Source: Microbacterium sp. (GTDB lineage Bacteria; Actinomycetota; Actinomycetes; Actinomycetales; Microbacteriaceae). From it: a stretch of 21,300 nucleotides of DNA. Below the pieces are notes generated by a model. It was not told the DNA's origin, did no database searches, and was given only the letters and a program-made list of their open reading frames with translations. Made by a program: the position numbers and the translations under genes. Positions within the stretch are counted from its first letter, which is position 1. Each line of letters begins with the position of its first letter. Shown one piece after another: positions 1 to 7,680 of this stretch. The stretch is from assembly GCA_003248845.1 (NCBI GenBank), contig QFPD01000003.1, forward strand, positions 1-21,300, written 5' to 3'.

Positions 1-129
1 GACGATGAGGAGCTTTCCGTCGAACTCGAAAACGGTCATGTTGCGACCGATCTCGCCGAGCCCGCCGAGGGGGATGACGCGCAGAGTGCCCTTTTCGAGG
101 GCGGGCGGGTCGAAGACGTTCGTGCTCAT
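1..129 (-). CDS. rnj: Ribonuclease J, N-terminal part only
   Basis: Only the first 43 residues lie in the window; the gene runs off the left edge. The visible start has a short N-terminal lead and then the conserved opening of the metallo-beta-lactamase domain, RVIPLGGLGEIGRNMTVFEF, which is characteristic of bacterial RNase J. RNase J is a cytoplasmic endo/5'-3' exoribonuclease used in mRNA decay and rRNA processing. The metal-binding HxHxDH motif lies outside the window. The ATG overlaps the TGA stop of dapA (ATGA at 126-129), so the two genes are probably co-transcribed and translationally coupled. dapA-rnj adjacency is common in actinobacteria. The assignment rests on the N-terminal motif and the gene order. 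Confidence 0.88.
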   Translation of the reverse strand, partial: MSTNVFDPPALEKGTLRVIPLGGLGEIGRNMTVFEFDGKLLIV

Positions 130-1103
130 CGGGTCGTGCCGTGCACCTTCGGAAGGGCGCCGCCGGCGGCGGCGTTGCGGTCGGGTCGGAAGTTCGAGAA
201 GTCGGCGCCGTCGACGTCCCTCACGAGGGCGAGCTCGTCCTCGATGAGGGCGGCTTCCCACTCCTCCGGGCCGACGAGCGGGAGCCGCACGCGCGGGCTT
301 CCGATCCGGCCGAGCCCGTGCAGGATGTACTTCGCGCTCACGGTCCCGGGCACGTGCGTCATGACGGCGCGCACGAGCGGCTCGAGACTCTTGTGCGCGG
401 CGGTCGCCGCGGCGAGGTCGCCGCGGTTCACGGCATCCACCATCACGCGATAGGGAGCAGCGGTGATGTTCGCCGTCACGCCGATGAGACCCGTCGCGCC
501 GATCGCCATGTGCGGCAACGCGTTCGCGTCGTCGCCGGAGAAGTACATCAGGTCGGTCTGGTTGAGCACGCGACTCACCTCGCTGAAGTCGCCCTTGGCG
601 TCCTTCACGGCGAGGATGTTGGGGTGCTTGGCGAGTCGCAGGATCGTCTCGTACTTGATCGGCACACCCGTGCGACCGGGGATGTCGTAGAGGATGACCG
701 GAAGGTCGGTGGCGTCGGCGACGAGCCGGAAGTGCGTCAGGATGCCGGCCTGCGTCGGCTTGTTGTAATAGGGCGTCACGATCATGATGCCGTCGGCGCC
801 GGCCTTCTCGCTGGCCTTGTACAGCTCGATCGCGTGAGCGGTCTCGTTCGAACCACCGCCCGTGATGATCTTGGCGCGGCCCACGGCGACGTCCTTGCCG
901 ACTTCGACGAGGCGGAGCTTCTCGGGGTCGGTGAGCGTGGACGTCTCACCCGTGGTGCCGGTGACGACGATGCCGTCGGCGCCGGCGGAGATCACGTCGT
1001 CCATGTGCTTCTCGACCGCGGGCCAGTCGACCTCGCCGTCGGCCGTCATCGGCGTGACGAGGGCCACGAGAACCTGTCCGAAGGGATTGCCCGAATGCGT
1101 CAT
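126..1103 (-). CDS. dapA: 4-hydroxy-tetrahydrodipicolinate synthase (DapA)
   Basis: This enzyme condenses pyruvate with aspartate semialdehyde, the first committed step of the diaminopimelate/lysine pathway, in the cytoplasm. The 325-residue protein covers a complete TIM-barrel of the DapA/NanA family. Residues matching the E. coli catalytic set are all present with an offset of about +6: T50-T51 in GTTGET, Y113 in PYYNKP, Y139 and R144 in YDIPGRTG, and the Schiff-base lysine K167 in AVKDAKGD. A tail after about residue 300 makes it slightly longer than the E. coli enzyme. The start is ATG at 1103, with a -10-like box 6 nt upstream and no separate Shine-Dalgarno, so it is probably leaderless. 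The gene is followed by rnj with an ATGA overlap. Confidence 0.97.
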   Translation of the reverse strand: MTHSGNPFGQVLVALVTPMTADGEVDWPAVEKHMDDVISAGADGIVVTGTTGETSTLTDPEKLRLVEVGKDVAVGRAKIITGGGSNETAHAIELYKASEKAGADGIMIVTPYYNKPTQAGILTHFRLVADATDLPVILYDIPGRTGVPIKYETILRLAKHPNILAVKDAKGDFSEVSRVLNQTDLMYFSGDDANALPHMAIGATGLIGVTANITAAPYRVMVDAVNRGDLAAATAAHKSLEPLVRAVMTHVPGTVSAKYILHGLGRIGSPRVRLPLVGPEEWEAALIEDELALVRDVDGADFSNFRPDRNAAAGGALPKVHGTTR

Positions 1104-1115
1104 GGCTCCAGGCTA
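1104..1115 (-). promoter_or_regulatory. Leaderless -10 box of dapA
   Basis: TAGCCT lies at 1115-1110 on the minus strand and is followed by exactly 6 nt (GGAGCC) and then the dapA ATG. With a -10 hexamer ending at -7, the transcript would begin at the A of ATG. No -35 of TTGACA type was recognised. The assignment is by pattern only. Confidence 0.5.
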
Positions 1116-1164
1116 TCTGGTCGGCGGGCGCAAGCCCGGGTTCGGGTGCGTGCGCCGCCCGGGG

Positions 1165-1932
1165 TCAGCGCCCCGTCTTCGCCAACCGCGCCGAGAGGGG
1201 CCCGGGAAGGGCACGCATGGCACCGATCAGCAGCTTGTACCGCAACGATGGGATCGAGACGGGCCTGCCCCGCGCGGCGTCGCGCAGCCCCTCGCGGACG
1301 ACCGATTCGGCGTCGAGCCAGAGGAAGGAGGGGATCCCCTCCTGGCCGGGATCCAGACCCAGCCGCTCGTGGAAGTTCGTGTGCGTGAACCCTGGGCAGA
1401 CCGCGGTGACCGTGACGCCGCGCGGGGCGTACACGGCGTTCGCCCAGCGACTGAAAGAGACGATCCAGGCCTTGACGGCGCCGTAGGTTCCACGCGGCAT
1501 GAACGCGGCGACAGAGGCCACGTTGATGATGCGCCCGCGCCCGCGCTCGAGCATCGTCCTGAGCGCGGCGTGCGAGAGGCGCATCGTCGCCCGCACGTGC
1601 AGATCGAGATGGCGCTCTTCGTCGGCGTACGCGTTCGCGGCGAAGTCGAGGTCGAGGCCGAAGCCCGCATTGTTCACGAGGACATCGATCGGGCGCTCGG
1701 CATCGGCGAGACGAGATGCCACGGCATCCAGCTGCGCGGTATCGGTCAGATCGGCCGGCAGCACCTCGACCGCAACGCCGTTTGCGCTGCGCACCGCCGC
1801 GGCCACCCCTTCGAGCGCGGCGCGGTCGCGTGCGACGAGGACGAGATTCGCCCCGCGGGCGGCGAGTTGCCGCGCGAACTCCGCCCCGAGTCCTGAACTC
1901 GCACCGGTGATGAGTGCCGTCGCCTTCGTCAT
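1165..1932 (-). CDS. SDR family NAD(P)-dependent oxidoreductase
   Basis: This is a classical short-chain dehydrogenase of 255 residues, with unknown substrate. The Rossmann motif is at residues 9-15 (TGASSGLG), NNAG at 87-90, the catalytic serine near S140 (NVAS), and the YxxxK motif at Y150/K154. The fourth tetrad position, usually Asn in an xNVxG-like segment, reads as His here (LDLHVRAT, about residue 113). I recall similar substitutions in DltE/YqjQ-like actinobacterial SDRs, so activity may be retained. A C-terminal stretch of about 30 residues (KLLIGAMRALPGPLSARL) is basic and amphipathic. The gene lies 61 bp upstream of dapA but has its own leaderless-type promoter and is divergent from the NUDIX gene. 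Nothing nearby identifies its substrate. Confidence 0.9.
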   Translation of the reverse strand: MTKATALITGASSGLGAEFARQLAARGANLVLVARDRAALEGVAAAVRSANGVAVEVLPADLTDTAQLDAVASRLADAERPIDVLVNNAGFGLDLDFAANAYADEERHLDLHVRATMRLSHAALRTMLERGRGRIINVASVAAFMPRGTYGAVKAWIVSFSRWANAVYAPRGVTVTAVCPGFTHTNFHERLGLDPGQEGIPSFLWLDAESVVREGLRDAARGRPVSIPSLRYKLLIGAMRALPGPLSARLAKTGR

Positions 1933-1991
1933 GGCGCCAGCCTAGGCGGCGCCCTCCCGACGCGCAGCAGACGGACGCCTAGGCTGACGCC
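1933..1991. promoter_or_regulatory. Divergent leaderless promoters, SDR / NUDIX
   Basis: The 59-bp gap between two divergent ATG codons carries TAGGCT on each strand: 1944-1939 (minus, toward the SDR gene) and 1980-1985 (plus, toward the NUDIX gene). Each is followed by exactly 6 nt and then ATG. This is consistent with two leaderless transcripts. No clear -35 element is visible for either. Confidence 0.55.
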
Positions 1992-2531
1992 ATGACCTGG
2001 CGCACGCAAGCTTCCCGCACCGTCTACGAGAACCCGTGGATCCACGTGCGCGAGGACGATGTCACCGGCCCGCACGGCGACGGCATCTACGGAGTGGTGC
2101 GCATGAAGAACGCCGCCGTCTTCGTCGTCGCGCTCGACGATGAGGACCGCGTGGTGCTCGTCGCCGTGGATCGCTACACCGTCGGGCTGTCGTACGAGGT
2201 ACCGGCGGGCGGCTCGGACGGCGAGGATCCGCTCGTCGCCGCGCGACGGGAACTGCGGGAGGAGACCGGCCTGGACGCCGCGGAGTGGACCGCGCTCGGA
2301 CGCATGAACGCGCTCAACGGCATCGCGGATGCCCCGGAGTTCGTCTTCCTCGCCCGGGGCCTCTCCGCGGCCGTCGACGCGTCGGTCAGTCAGCTCGAGG
2401 AAGGCATCCGGGAGATCATGCGCGTCCCGTTCGCCGACGCACTCGCGATGATCCGGCGCGGCGACATCAGCGACGGCGAGACCATCGCTGCCCTCGCCCT
2501 CGCGGGCATCCACCTCGGCCGCTTCCGCTGA
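1992..2531 (+). CDS. NUDIX hydrolase (ADP-ribose pyrophosphatase-like)
   Basis: A 179-residue cytoplasmic NUDIX enzyme, predicted to hydrolyse a nucleoside diphosphate linked to another group. The NUDIX box is at about residues 72-94: PAGG, E78, then RELREETGL (86-94), which supplies the metal-binding glutamates E87, E90 and E91. The PAG opening and the segment EVPAGG match the ADP-ribose/sugar-nucleotide pyrophosphatase branch. The spacing between the box glycine and E78 is one residue shorter than the textbook GX5E. The ATG at 1992 sits directly behind a -10 box with 6-nt spacing, so the mRNA is probably leaderless. It converges on dfrA with only 12 bp between stop codons. Substrate is not determinable from sequence. 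Confidence 0.9.
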   Translation: MTWRTQASRTVYENPWIHVREDDVTGPHGDGIYGVVRMKNAAVFVVALDDEDRVVLVAVDRYTVGLSYEVPAGGSDGEDPLVAARRELREETGLDAAEWTALGRMNALNGIADAPEFVFLARGLSAAVDASVSQLEEGIREIMRVPFADALAMIRRGDISDGETIAALALAGIHLGRFR

Positions 2532-2543
2532 GCGGCCCAGGCT

Positions 2544-3041
2544 TCACGGACGGATGAGGGTCAGGAATCGATAGGGGATGCCACTGCGGGAGACCGCCCA
2601 CCCCGCTTCCGGCGACACGGATGCGACGGACCACCCCTCGTGCACGGGGGCGAAGGTGTCTCCCCCGTCGACCGCGAGGTCGAGTTCGGTCACCTCGAGC
2701 ACGTCGGCGCGCGGCAGTGCCTCGACGAAAAGGCGCGCCCCGCCGATCACCCACGCCGTCTCCGCGCCGCGGACGAGCTGCAGTGCGGCATCCAGGGAAG
2801 AGGCACGCTCCGCCCCCTCATCGGCCCAGGAGTCGGACCGGGTGACGACGATGTTGCGACGACCGGGGAGCGGGCGGAAGCGGGGCGGGAACGACTCCCA
2901 TGTGCGTCGCCCCATGATGACAGGGGCGCCCGTCGTGACCGCCCGGAAGTGAGCGAGGTCCTCCGGCACGTGCCACGGCATCCCGCCCTCTTTGCCGATC
3001 ACGCCCCCGCGTGCCTGGGCCCAGACCAGTCCCAGTCGCAC
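2544..3041 (-). CDS. dfrA: Dihydrofolate reductase
   Basis: This enzyme reduces dihydrofolate to tetrahydrofolate with NADPH, regenerating the cofactor consumed by ThyA. The 165-residue length is normal for bacterial DHFR. Visible landmarks are IGKEGGMPWH (about 15-24), the substrate-binding acidic residue D28 in PEDLAHF, GRRTWES (the cofactor-binding segment), PGRRNIVVTR, and the IGGARLF glycine pair. I chose the GTG at 3041 because it begins exactly at the family N-terminus (RLGLVWAQ) and lies 2 nt after the thyA stop. An upstream extension in the same frame would run into thyA. It is therefore the second gene of a thyA-dfrA operon. Confidence in function is high; the start is very likely. 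Confidence 0.96.
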   Translation of the reverse strand: MRLGLVWAQARGGVIGKEGGMPWHVPEDLAHFRAVTTGAPVIMGRRTWESFPPRFRPLPGRRNIVVTRSDSWADEGAERASSLDAALQLVRGAETAWVIGGARLFVEALPRADVLEVTELDLAVDGGDTFAPVHEGWSVASVSPEAGWAVSRSGIPYRFLTLIRP

Positions 3042-3043
3042 GA

Positions 3044-3856
<813 letters not shown>

Positions 3857-3973
3857 CCCGCCAGACTACCGGCGGGTGAGGACATCGGCTCGTGTGACGC
3901 CGGATGACGATCCGCGCCCGCATTCGCTCCTTCTCGCGACCGCCCCGGACTGCACGCACTAAGCTCGCAGGCT
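3857..3973. promoter_or_regulatory. Divergent promoter region thyA / thioredoxin-like gene
   Basis: On the minus strand TAGTCT (3868-3863) is followed by 6 nt and the thyA GTG. On the plus strand TAAGCT (3960-3965) is followed by 8 nt and the GTG at 3974, so that mRNA would have a leader of about 0-2 nt. No Shine-Dalgarno sequence is seen for either gene. The rest of the 117-bp gap shows nothing recognisable. Confidence 0.45.
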
Positions 3974-4411
3974 GTGACTCTGATCGATGCCATCCTCGTC
4001 CTCGCCGCGCTCCTCGCGGTGACGGTCGGCGTGGGCGTCTGCACGCGGTGGCAGCAGAACCGCCCCCGTCACCTCGACCCGAGCGAGATCGTCGAGGCGG
4101 AGCGGCTGGGTGCCGAGGCGCTGGGCGACCGTGCCACCCTGCTGCAGTTCAGCACCGAGATGTGCAGCCGCTGCCCGGGCGTGCATCGCACGCTCGGCGC
4201 GATCGCCGAGGAGCGCGAAGGTGTGCTCCACCTCGACGTCGACCTCACCCACCGTCCCGACATCGCCAAGCACTTCCACGTGCTGCAGACGCCGACGACC
4301 CTCATCCTCGACCGCGACGGCGTCATCCAGACCCGCTTCGGCGGTACCCCGAGTCGCAGTGCCGTCGAACTCGAACTCGATCGCGTCAGCGGGAGGGATG
4401 TCCATGTCTGA
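3974..4411 (+). CDS. Membrane-anchored thioredoxin-fold protein (CSRC active site)
   Basis: A 145-residue protein with an N-terminal hydrophobic segment (about residues 3-23), probably a membrane anchor, followed by a thioredoxin fold. The redox motif is C64-S-R-C67, unlike CGPC of classical thioredoxin, and the cis-proline is P107 in QTPTTLIL. It likely performs thiol-disulfide exchange, but the side of the membrane on which it acts is not certain: the basic residues following the segment (RWQQNRPRH) would favour a cytoplasmic domain. It overlaps the DUF4395 gene by 8 bp (ATGTCTGA). Thioredoxin-like protein, DUF4395 and OsmC neighbours are a recurrent actinobacterial grouping, which suggests a shared role in thiol redox balance. 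Confidence 0.82.
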   Translation: MTLIDAILVLAALLAVTVGVGVCTRWQQNRPRHLDPSEIVEAERLGAEALGDRATLLQFSTEMCSRCPGVHRTLGAIAEEREGVLHLDVDLTHRPDIAKHFHVLQTPTTLILDRDGVIQTRFGGTPSRSAVELELDRVSGRDVHV

Positions 4412-4985
4412 GTCCACGTCGACCGTGCCGGGCCGCCTCCCCCAGGGCATCGACCCGCGCGGCCCGCGCTTCGCGGCGTCCATCACGGCGGCGCTCCTCC
4501 TCGTCGCGGTGTTCCTCGGTCTGACGGGGCTGTCCACCCTGCGCGGAACGGCGACGTTCGTGCCGCGCGGTGTCGTCGTCGACTCCGACGAGTGGGCGAT
4601 CGCGCACGCGTCGCTCGGCGAGCGCGCGGCGGCGCCGGGATTCCTCCTGCTGCTCGTCCTGGCGCTCCTGTTCCTCTGGGGCGTGCTGTCGCCGCGCACC
4701 GCACCGTGGGGCGTGCTCTACCGTCGCGTCATCCAGCCGCGCCTCGCACCGCCGACCGACCTCGAGGATCCTCGTCCCCCGCGCTTCGCGCAGGGCGTCG
4801 GCCTCTTCGTGACGACGGTCGGACTGGTCCTGCACCTCGCGGGCGTGCCGTGGGCGCTCCCGATCGCAGCGGCACTGGCGTTCGTCGCGGCCTTCCTCAA
4901 CGCCGTGTTCGGGCTCTGCCTCGGATGCCAGCTGTACCTGCTCCTGCAGCGGTTCGGCGTCGTCGGGCGCGCCTCCACCGCCTGA
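4404..4985 (+). CDS. DUF4395 integral membrane protein
   Basis: A 193-residue membrane protein of the DUF4395 type; function unknown. It has an N-terminal segment with the family-like IDPRGPRFAASITA, a hydrophobic helix (about 28-48), a second helix (about 78-95, LLLLVLALLFLWGV), a cytosolic-looking loop with a second PRFAQ element, and two further helices (about 128-170) ending in the cysteine-bearing GLCLGCQLYLLL. The paired cysteines in CLGC near the membrane face could exchange electrons with the upstream thioredoxin-like protein; that is inference. I chose ATG 4404 because GGGAGG lies 7 nt upstream; an in-frame ATG at 4398 is too close to it. The start overlaps the previous stop by 8 bp, implying coupled translation. 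Confidence 0.82.
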   Translation: MSESTSTVPGRLPQGIDPRGPRFAASITAALLLVAVFLGLTGLSTLRGTATFVPRGVVVDSDEWAIAHASLGERAAAPGFLLLLVLALLFLWGVLSPRTAPWGVLYRRVIQPRLAPPTDLEDPRPPRFAQGVGLFVTTVGLVLHLAGVPWALPIAAALAFVAAFLNAVFGLCLGCQLYLLLQRFGVVGRASTA

Positions 4986-5012
4986 CCCCCTCCCCCGGAT
5001 CGGCGGCGCCGT

Positions 5013-5018
5013 CTAGGC
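5013..5018 (+). promoter_or_regulatory. Candidate -10 box upstream of the OsmC gene
   Basis: TAGGCT at 5013-5018 matches the -10-like box seen at several other starts in the window. Here it sits about 56 nt before the ATG, so the mRNA would have a leader of about 50 nt carrying the Shine-Dalgarno GAGGAG (5064-5069). No -35 was recognised. Confidence 0.35.
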
Positions 5019-5074
5019 TCGACGCAGACGTGACCGCAGCACGAGGCTGCCGTCCGAGATCCCGAGGAGACACC

Positions 5075-5500
5075 ATGAGCGTGACCAGCGAAGCGACCAC
5101 CAGCTGGAAGGGAAGCCTCACCGAGGGCTCCGGCGAGGTCGCTCTGGAGAGCTCGAACCAGGGCCCGCTCGCCGTCAACTGGAAGGCGCGCAGTGAGGGC
5201 TCCACGTCGGTCACGACGCCCGAAGAGCTCATCGCCGCAGCGCACTCGTCGTGCTTCTCGATGGCGCTGTCGCACGCCCTCGCCGGCAATGGAACGCCGC
5301 CCGAGAGCGTCGAGACGACGGCGTCGGTGACCTTCATCCCGGGCACGGGCATCACTGGCTCCCACCTCAACGTCAACGCGGTCGTCCCGGGCATCTCGGC
5401 GGAGGACTTCGCGCGCATCGCCGACGAGGCGAAGGCCGGATGCCCCGTCTCGGCCGCGCTCGCGGGCATCGAGATCACCCTCGAGGCGACGCTTGCCTGA
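5075..5500 (+). CDS. OsmC/Ohr family peroxiredoxin
   Basis: A 141-residue OsmC-family thiol peroxidase, which reduces organic hydroperoxides with two redox cysteines. The peroxidatic cysteine is C60 in AAAHSSCFSMALS and the resolving cysteine is C123 in KAGCPVSAAL. R39 and E51, which in OsmC/Ohr position the peroxidatic thiolate, are also present. The N-terminal WKGSLTEGSGEV resembles OsmC rather than Ohr. The ATG has a good Shine-Dalgarno (GAGGAG, 5 nt spacing). It follows the thioredoxin/DUF4395 genes on the same strand after 89 bp and overlaps the next gene by 8 bp. The context favours oxidative-stress defence, perhaps with reduction by a lipoylated or thioredoxin-like partner. Confidence 0.92.
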   Translation: MSVTSEATTSWKGSLTEGSGEVALESSNQGPLAVNWKARSEGSTSVTTPEELIAAAHSSCFSMALSHALAGNGTPPESVETTASVTFIPGTGITGSHLNVNAVVPGISAEDFARIADEAKAGCPVSAALAGIEITLEATLA

Positions 5501-6401
5501 CACCACCGGGCGCGTCGTCGTCGCCGGGTCCTCGGGACTCATCGGCGGCGCGCTCGTGGCCGCACTCCGCGCTGACGGCGTCGCCGTCACGCGCCTCGTG
5601 CGGAGTGCGCCCGAGGACCCCGACGACGTCTTCTGGGATCCTCAGCGTGCTCCCCTCTCCCCCGATGTCCTCGCGGGTGCCCGCGCCGTCGTCGGGTTGA
5701 ACGGTGCGAGCATCGGTCGGTTCCCCTGGACGAAGCGCTACAAGCATGACCTCGTCTGGTCGCGCCTCGCGCCCACGCAGGCGCTCGCGGCCGCCGTGCG
5801 CGCTCTCGGCTCCGGTGCGCCCGCCTTCGTCTCCGGTTCGGCTGTCGGCTACTATCCATCGGCGCCGGGCGAGCGGTTGACCGAGCAGTCCCGGCGCGGC
5901 GACACGTTCCTCGCCGACCTCTGCGGGGAGTGGGAAGCCGCGGCGCGTGGGGCCGGTCCGCAGGCGCGCGTCGCGATGCTGCGGACGGCGCCGGTCGTCC
6001 ACGCGGACGGCGTGCTGAAGCCGCTCATCCTGCTGACACGCCTCGGTGTCTCGGGTCCGATCGGTCGCGGGACGCAGGTGTGGCCGTGGATCTCACTCGA
6101 CGACGAGGTCCGCGCGATCCGGCACGTCATCGACGGCGACCTCGACGGTCCGGTGAACCTCACCGGCCCCGAGCGGGCGACGGCGAACGACCTCGGCTTC
6201 GCCCTGGCACGGCGGATGAACCGTCCGTTCCTCGTGCGCGCACCCGCGTGGGGCCTCCGGCTCGTCCTCGGCAAGGATGCCACCGAAGCACTCCTCACGA
6301 GCGACATGGACGTCGTGCCGGAGCGGCTTGCGGCATCCGGCTTCACGTTCACGCACCCGACGGTCGAGGACGCCGTGGCCGCCGCCGTCCCCGCTCCCTG
6401 A
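5493..6401 (+). CDS. TIGR01777 family epimerase-like protein (extended SDR)
   Basis: A 302-residue extended-SDR protein of the TIGR01777/SDR39U1 type (YfcH-like); substrate unknown. It opens with the nucleotide-binding VVVAGSSGLIGGAL, has the family-typical LNGASIGRFPWT and SGSAVGYYPS (Tyr-containing active-site strand), a GEWEAAA segment, and GPIGRGTQVWPWISLDDEV, then the C-terminal half characteristic of this family. The start is TTG at 5493, supported by GAGG at 5483-5486 and by the lack of another start before the glycine-rich loop. It overlaps the osmC-type gene by 8 bp (TTGCCTGA), so translation is probably coupled. Its stop TGA abuts the convergent neighbour's stop with no gap. Confidence 0.88.
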   Translation: MPDTTGRVVVAGSSGLIGGALVAALRADGVAVTRLVRSAPEDPDDVFWDPQRAPLSPDVLAGARAVVGLNGASIGRFPWTKRYKHDLVWSRLAPTQALAAAVRALGSGAPAFVSGSAVGYYPSAPGERLTEQSRRGDTFLADLCGEWEAAARGAGPQARVAMLRTAPVVHADGVLKPLILLTRLGVSGPIGRGTQVWPWISLDDEVRAIRHVIDGDLDGPVNLTGPERATANDLGFALARRMNRPFLVRAPAWGLRLVLGKDATEALLTSDMDVVPERLAASGFTFTHPTVEDAVAAAVPAP

Positions 6402-6848
6402 TCAGGAGCGGGCGGACTTCTCCAGCCGAATCGCTGTGCGGATGGCCTCGCGCGCCCGGCGTCGGTCGCCCGAGCCGTCATACGCGAGACCGAGACGGAA
6501 CCAGGCACGCCAGTCGTCGGGGTGCGCCTCCACGTCGGCGCGGTACACGGGGAACAGGGCGTCGGCCTGCGCACGATCGGGGCGACCGCTCACGCGGACG
6601 TCGAGCTCTTCGTGCGGCAGCGCGTCGTCGGCCTCCAGGCGCCGCGCGAGCCGCTGTGCACCCACGCCGAAGGCGAGTTCGCGCCAGAGCGCCCACGCGG
6701 CGATGAGCGGAAGCACGACGAGCGCGGCTCCCATCGCGACGCCGACGCCGTCGCCCGAGGTCAGCAGCAGCCACGCGCGCTGACCCACCAGAACGATGTA
6801 CAGGGCGAGCAGCACCGCCATGACGGCGACGCCGACGCGAGCGCTCAT
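6402..6848 (-). CDS. Small membrane protein with TPR-like C-terminus
   Basis: A 148-residue protein with two N-terminal hydrophobic helices (about residues 5-28 and 38-57) and a soluble C-terminal part. The segment from about residue 100 to 145 (DWRAWFRLGLAYDGSGD followed by RRAREAIRTAI) has the W-LG-AY-G-RR-A pattern of a tetratricopeptide repeat, so it may be a protein-protein interaction scaffold at the membrane. No enzymatic motif is present. The ATG overlaps the dapB stop (ATGA at 6845-6848), so it is co-transcribed with dapB, and such a small protein follows dapB in related genomes as far as I recall. The relation to lysine or cell-wall synthesis is inference. Its stop directly touches that of the TIGR01777 gene. 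Confidence 0.8.
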   Translation of the reverse strand: MSARVGVAVMAVLLALYIVLVGQRAWLLLTSGDGVGVAMGAALVVLPLIAAWALWRELAFGVGAQRLARRLEADDALPHEELDVRVSGRPDRAQADALFPVYRADVEAHPDDWRAWFRLGLAYDGSGDRRRAREAIRTAIRLEKSARS

Positions 6849-7663
6849 GCGCTCGTCGCGCGAGCGACCTGGCCCGGGACGTCGCCCTCGTCGATAGGCG
6901 CCGGGGTATGGGCGGCGCGGCGAGCCCCGCCGAGGCCGAGATCGATCAGCGCGTCGAGGCCGACCGTCACGCCGCGCGCATCACGGGCGGCAGCGAGGGC
7001 GACGCGGATGCCGGGGGCGTACGCCTGAGCGGGATCGATCGTGTCGTGCACGATCGTGATCGACTCGCCCGGGCCGGAGAGGATCGTCTCCTGTCGAGCG
7101 ATGACACCGGGCCGGCGGAGGGAATGGATGGGCACGCTCGCGACCTGCTGACCCCGCGCACGCTGATCGATGTGCGGGGCTTCGACGGGCCCGGCGCCAG
7201 CCCGGGCTGCGGCGATGAGTTCCGCCGTGCGCACGGCGGTGCCGCTCGGCGAATCGACCTTCGTCTCGCGGTGCGCCTCGATGATCTCGATGGACGGGAA
7301 CTGGGGCGACGCCGCTGCGGCGAGGGCGGTCGCGATGACCGAGCCGAGAGAGAAGTTGGGGATGAACACCGCGCCGGTCCCCGCGGCCTCGACGAGGGGG
7401 CGCACGAGAGCGATGCGCTCGACCGACCAGCCCGATGTGCCGACCAGCACGTTGAGGCCGCGCTCGATCGCGGCGCGGACGACGTCGATGGAAACACCCG
7501 GGGTCGACGCGTCGACGACGAGGTCCGCGGCATCCATCTCGGCGAGGTCGCTGCGCGAGCCGAGCACGGCGGCGATCTGGAAGCCCGGCTCTGCGTCGAT
7601 CACGGCACGGATGATCCCGCCGAGCTTGCCGGTGCCGCCTACGAGGGCCACTCTCGTCGTCAT
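6845..7663 (-). CDS. dapB: 4-hydroxy-tetrahydrodipicolinate reductase (DapB)
   Basis: DapB reduces the DapA product with NAD(P)H in the diaminopimelate pathway. The 272-residue protein has the N-terminal nucleotide-binding loop VALVGGTGKLG, a GTSGWS loop, and the catalytic segment EAHRETKVDSPSGTA (about 130-143) with H131 and the essential lysine K135. The family motif is usually HHxxKxDAPSGTA; here the second His is Arg (R132). A C-terminal extension of about 25 residues after DLGLGGARR makes it longer than most DapB. The ATG at 7663 is preceded by TAGGCT with 6-nt spacing (leaderless). The gene is followed by the TPR-like gene by ATGA overlap, and is about 5.7 kb from dapA. Confidence 0.95.
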   Translation of the reverse strand: MTTRVALVGGTGKLGGIIRAVIDAEPGFQIAAVLGSRSDLAEMDAADLVVDASTPGVSIDVVRAAIERGLNVLVGTSGWSVERIALVRPLVEAAGTGAVFIPNFSLGSVIATALAAAASPQFPSIEIIEAHRETKVDSPSGTAVRTAELIAAARAGAGPVEAPHIDQRARGQQVASVPIHSLRRPGVIARQETILSGPGESITIVHDTIDPAQAYAPGIRVALAAARDARGVTVGLDALIDLGLGGARRAAHTPAPIDEGDVPGQVARATSA

Positions 7664-7680
7664 GCGTCTAGCCTAAGTGG
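7664..7680. promoter_or_regulatory. Superimposed divergent leaderless promoters, dapB / GNAT
   Basis: Only 17 bp separate the two divergent ATG codons. TAGCCT at 7669-7674 (plus) is followed by 6 nt and the GNAT ATG. TAGGCT at 7675-7670 (minus) is followed by 6 nt and the dapB ATG. The two -10-like hexamers share 5 of 6 base pairs, so both transcripts would need the same duplex to melt. Confidence 0.6.

Noticed and set aside
141..1388. Plus-strand open frame of 415 codons opposite dapA and part of the SDR gene
   Set aside because: Low-complexity His/Arg/Gly-rich translation with no fold or motif; dapA and the SDR gene on the other strand have complete catalytic residue sets.
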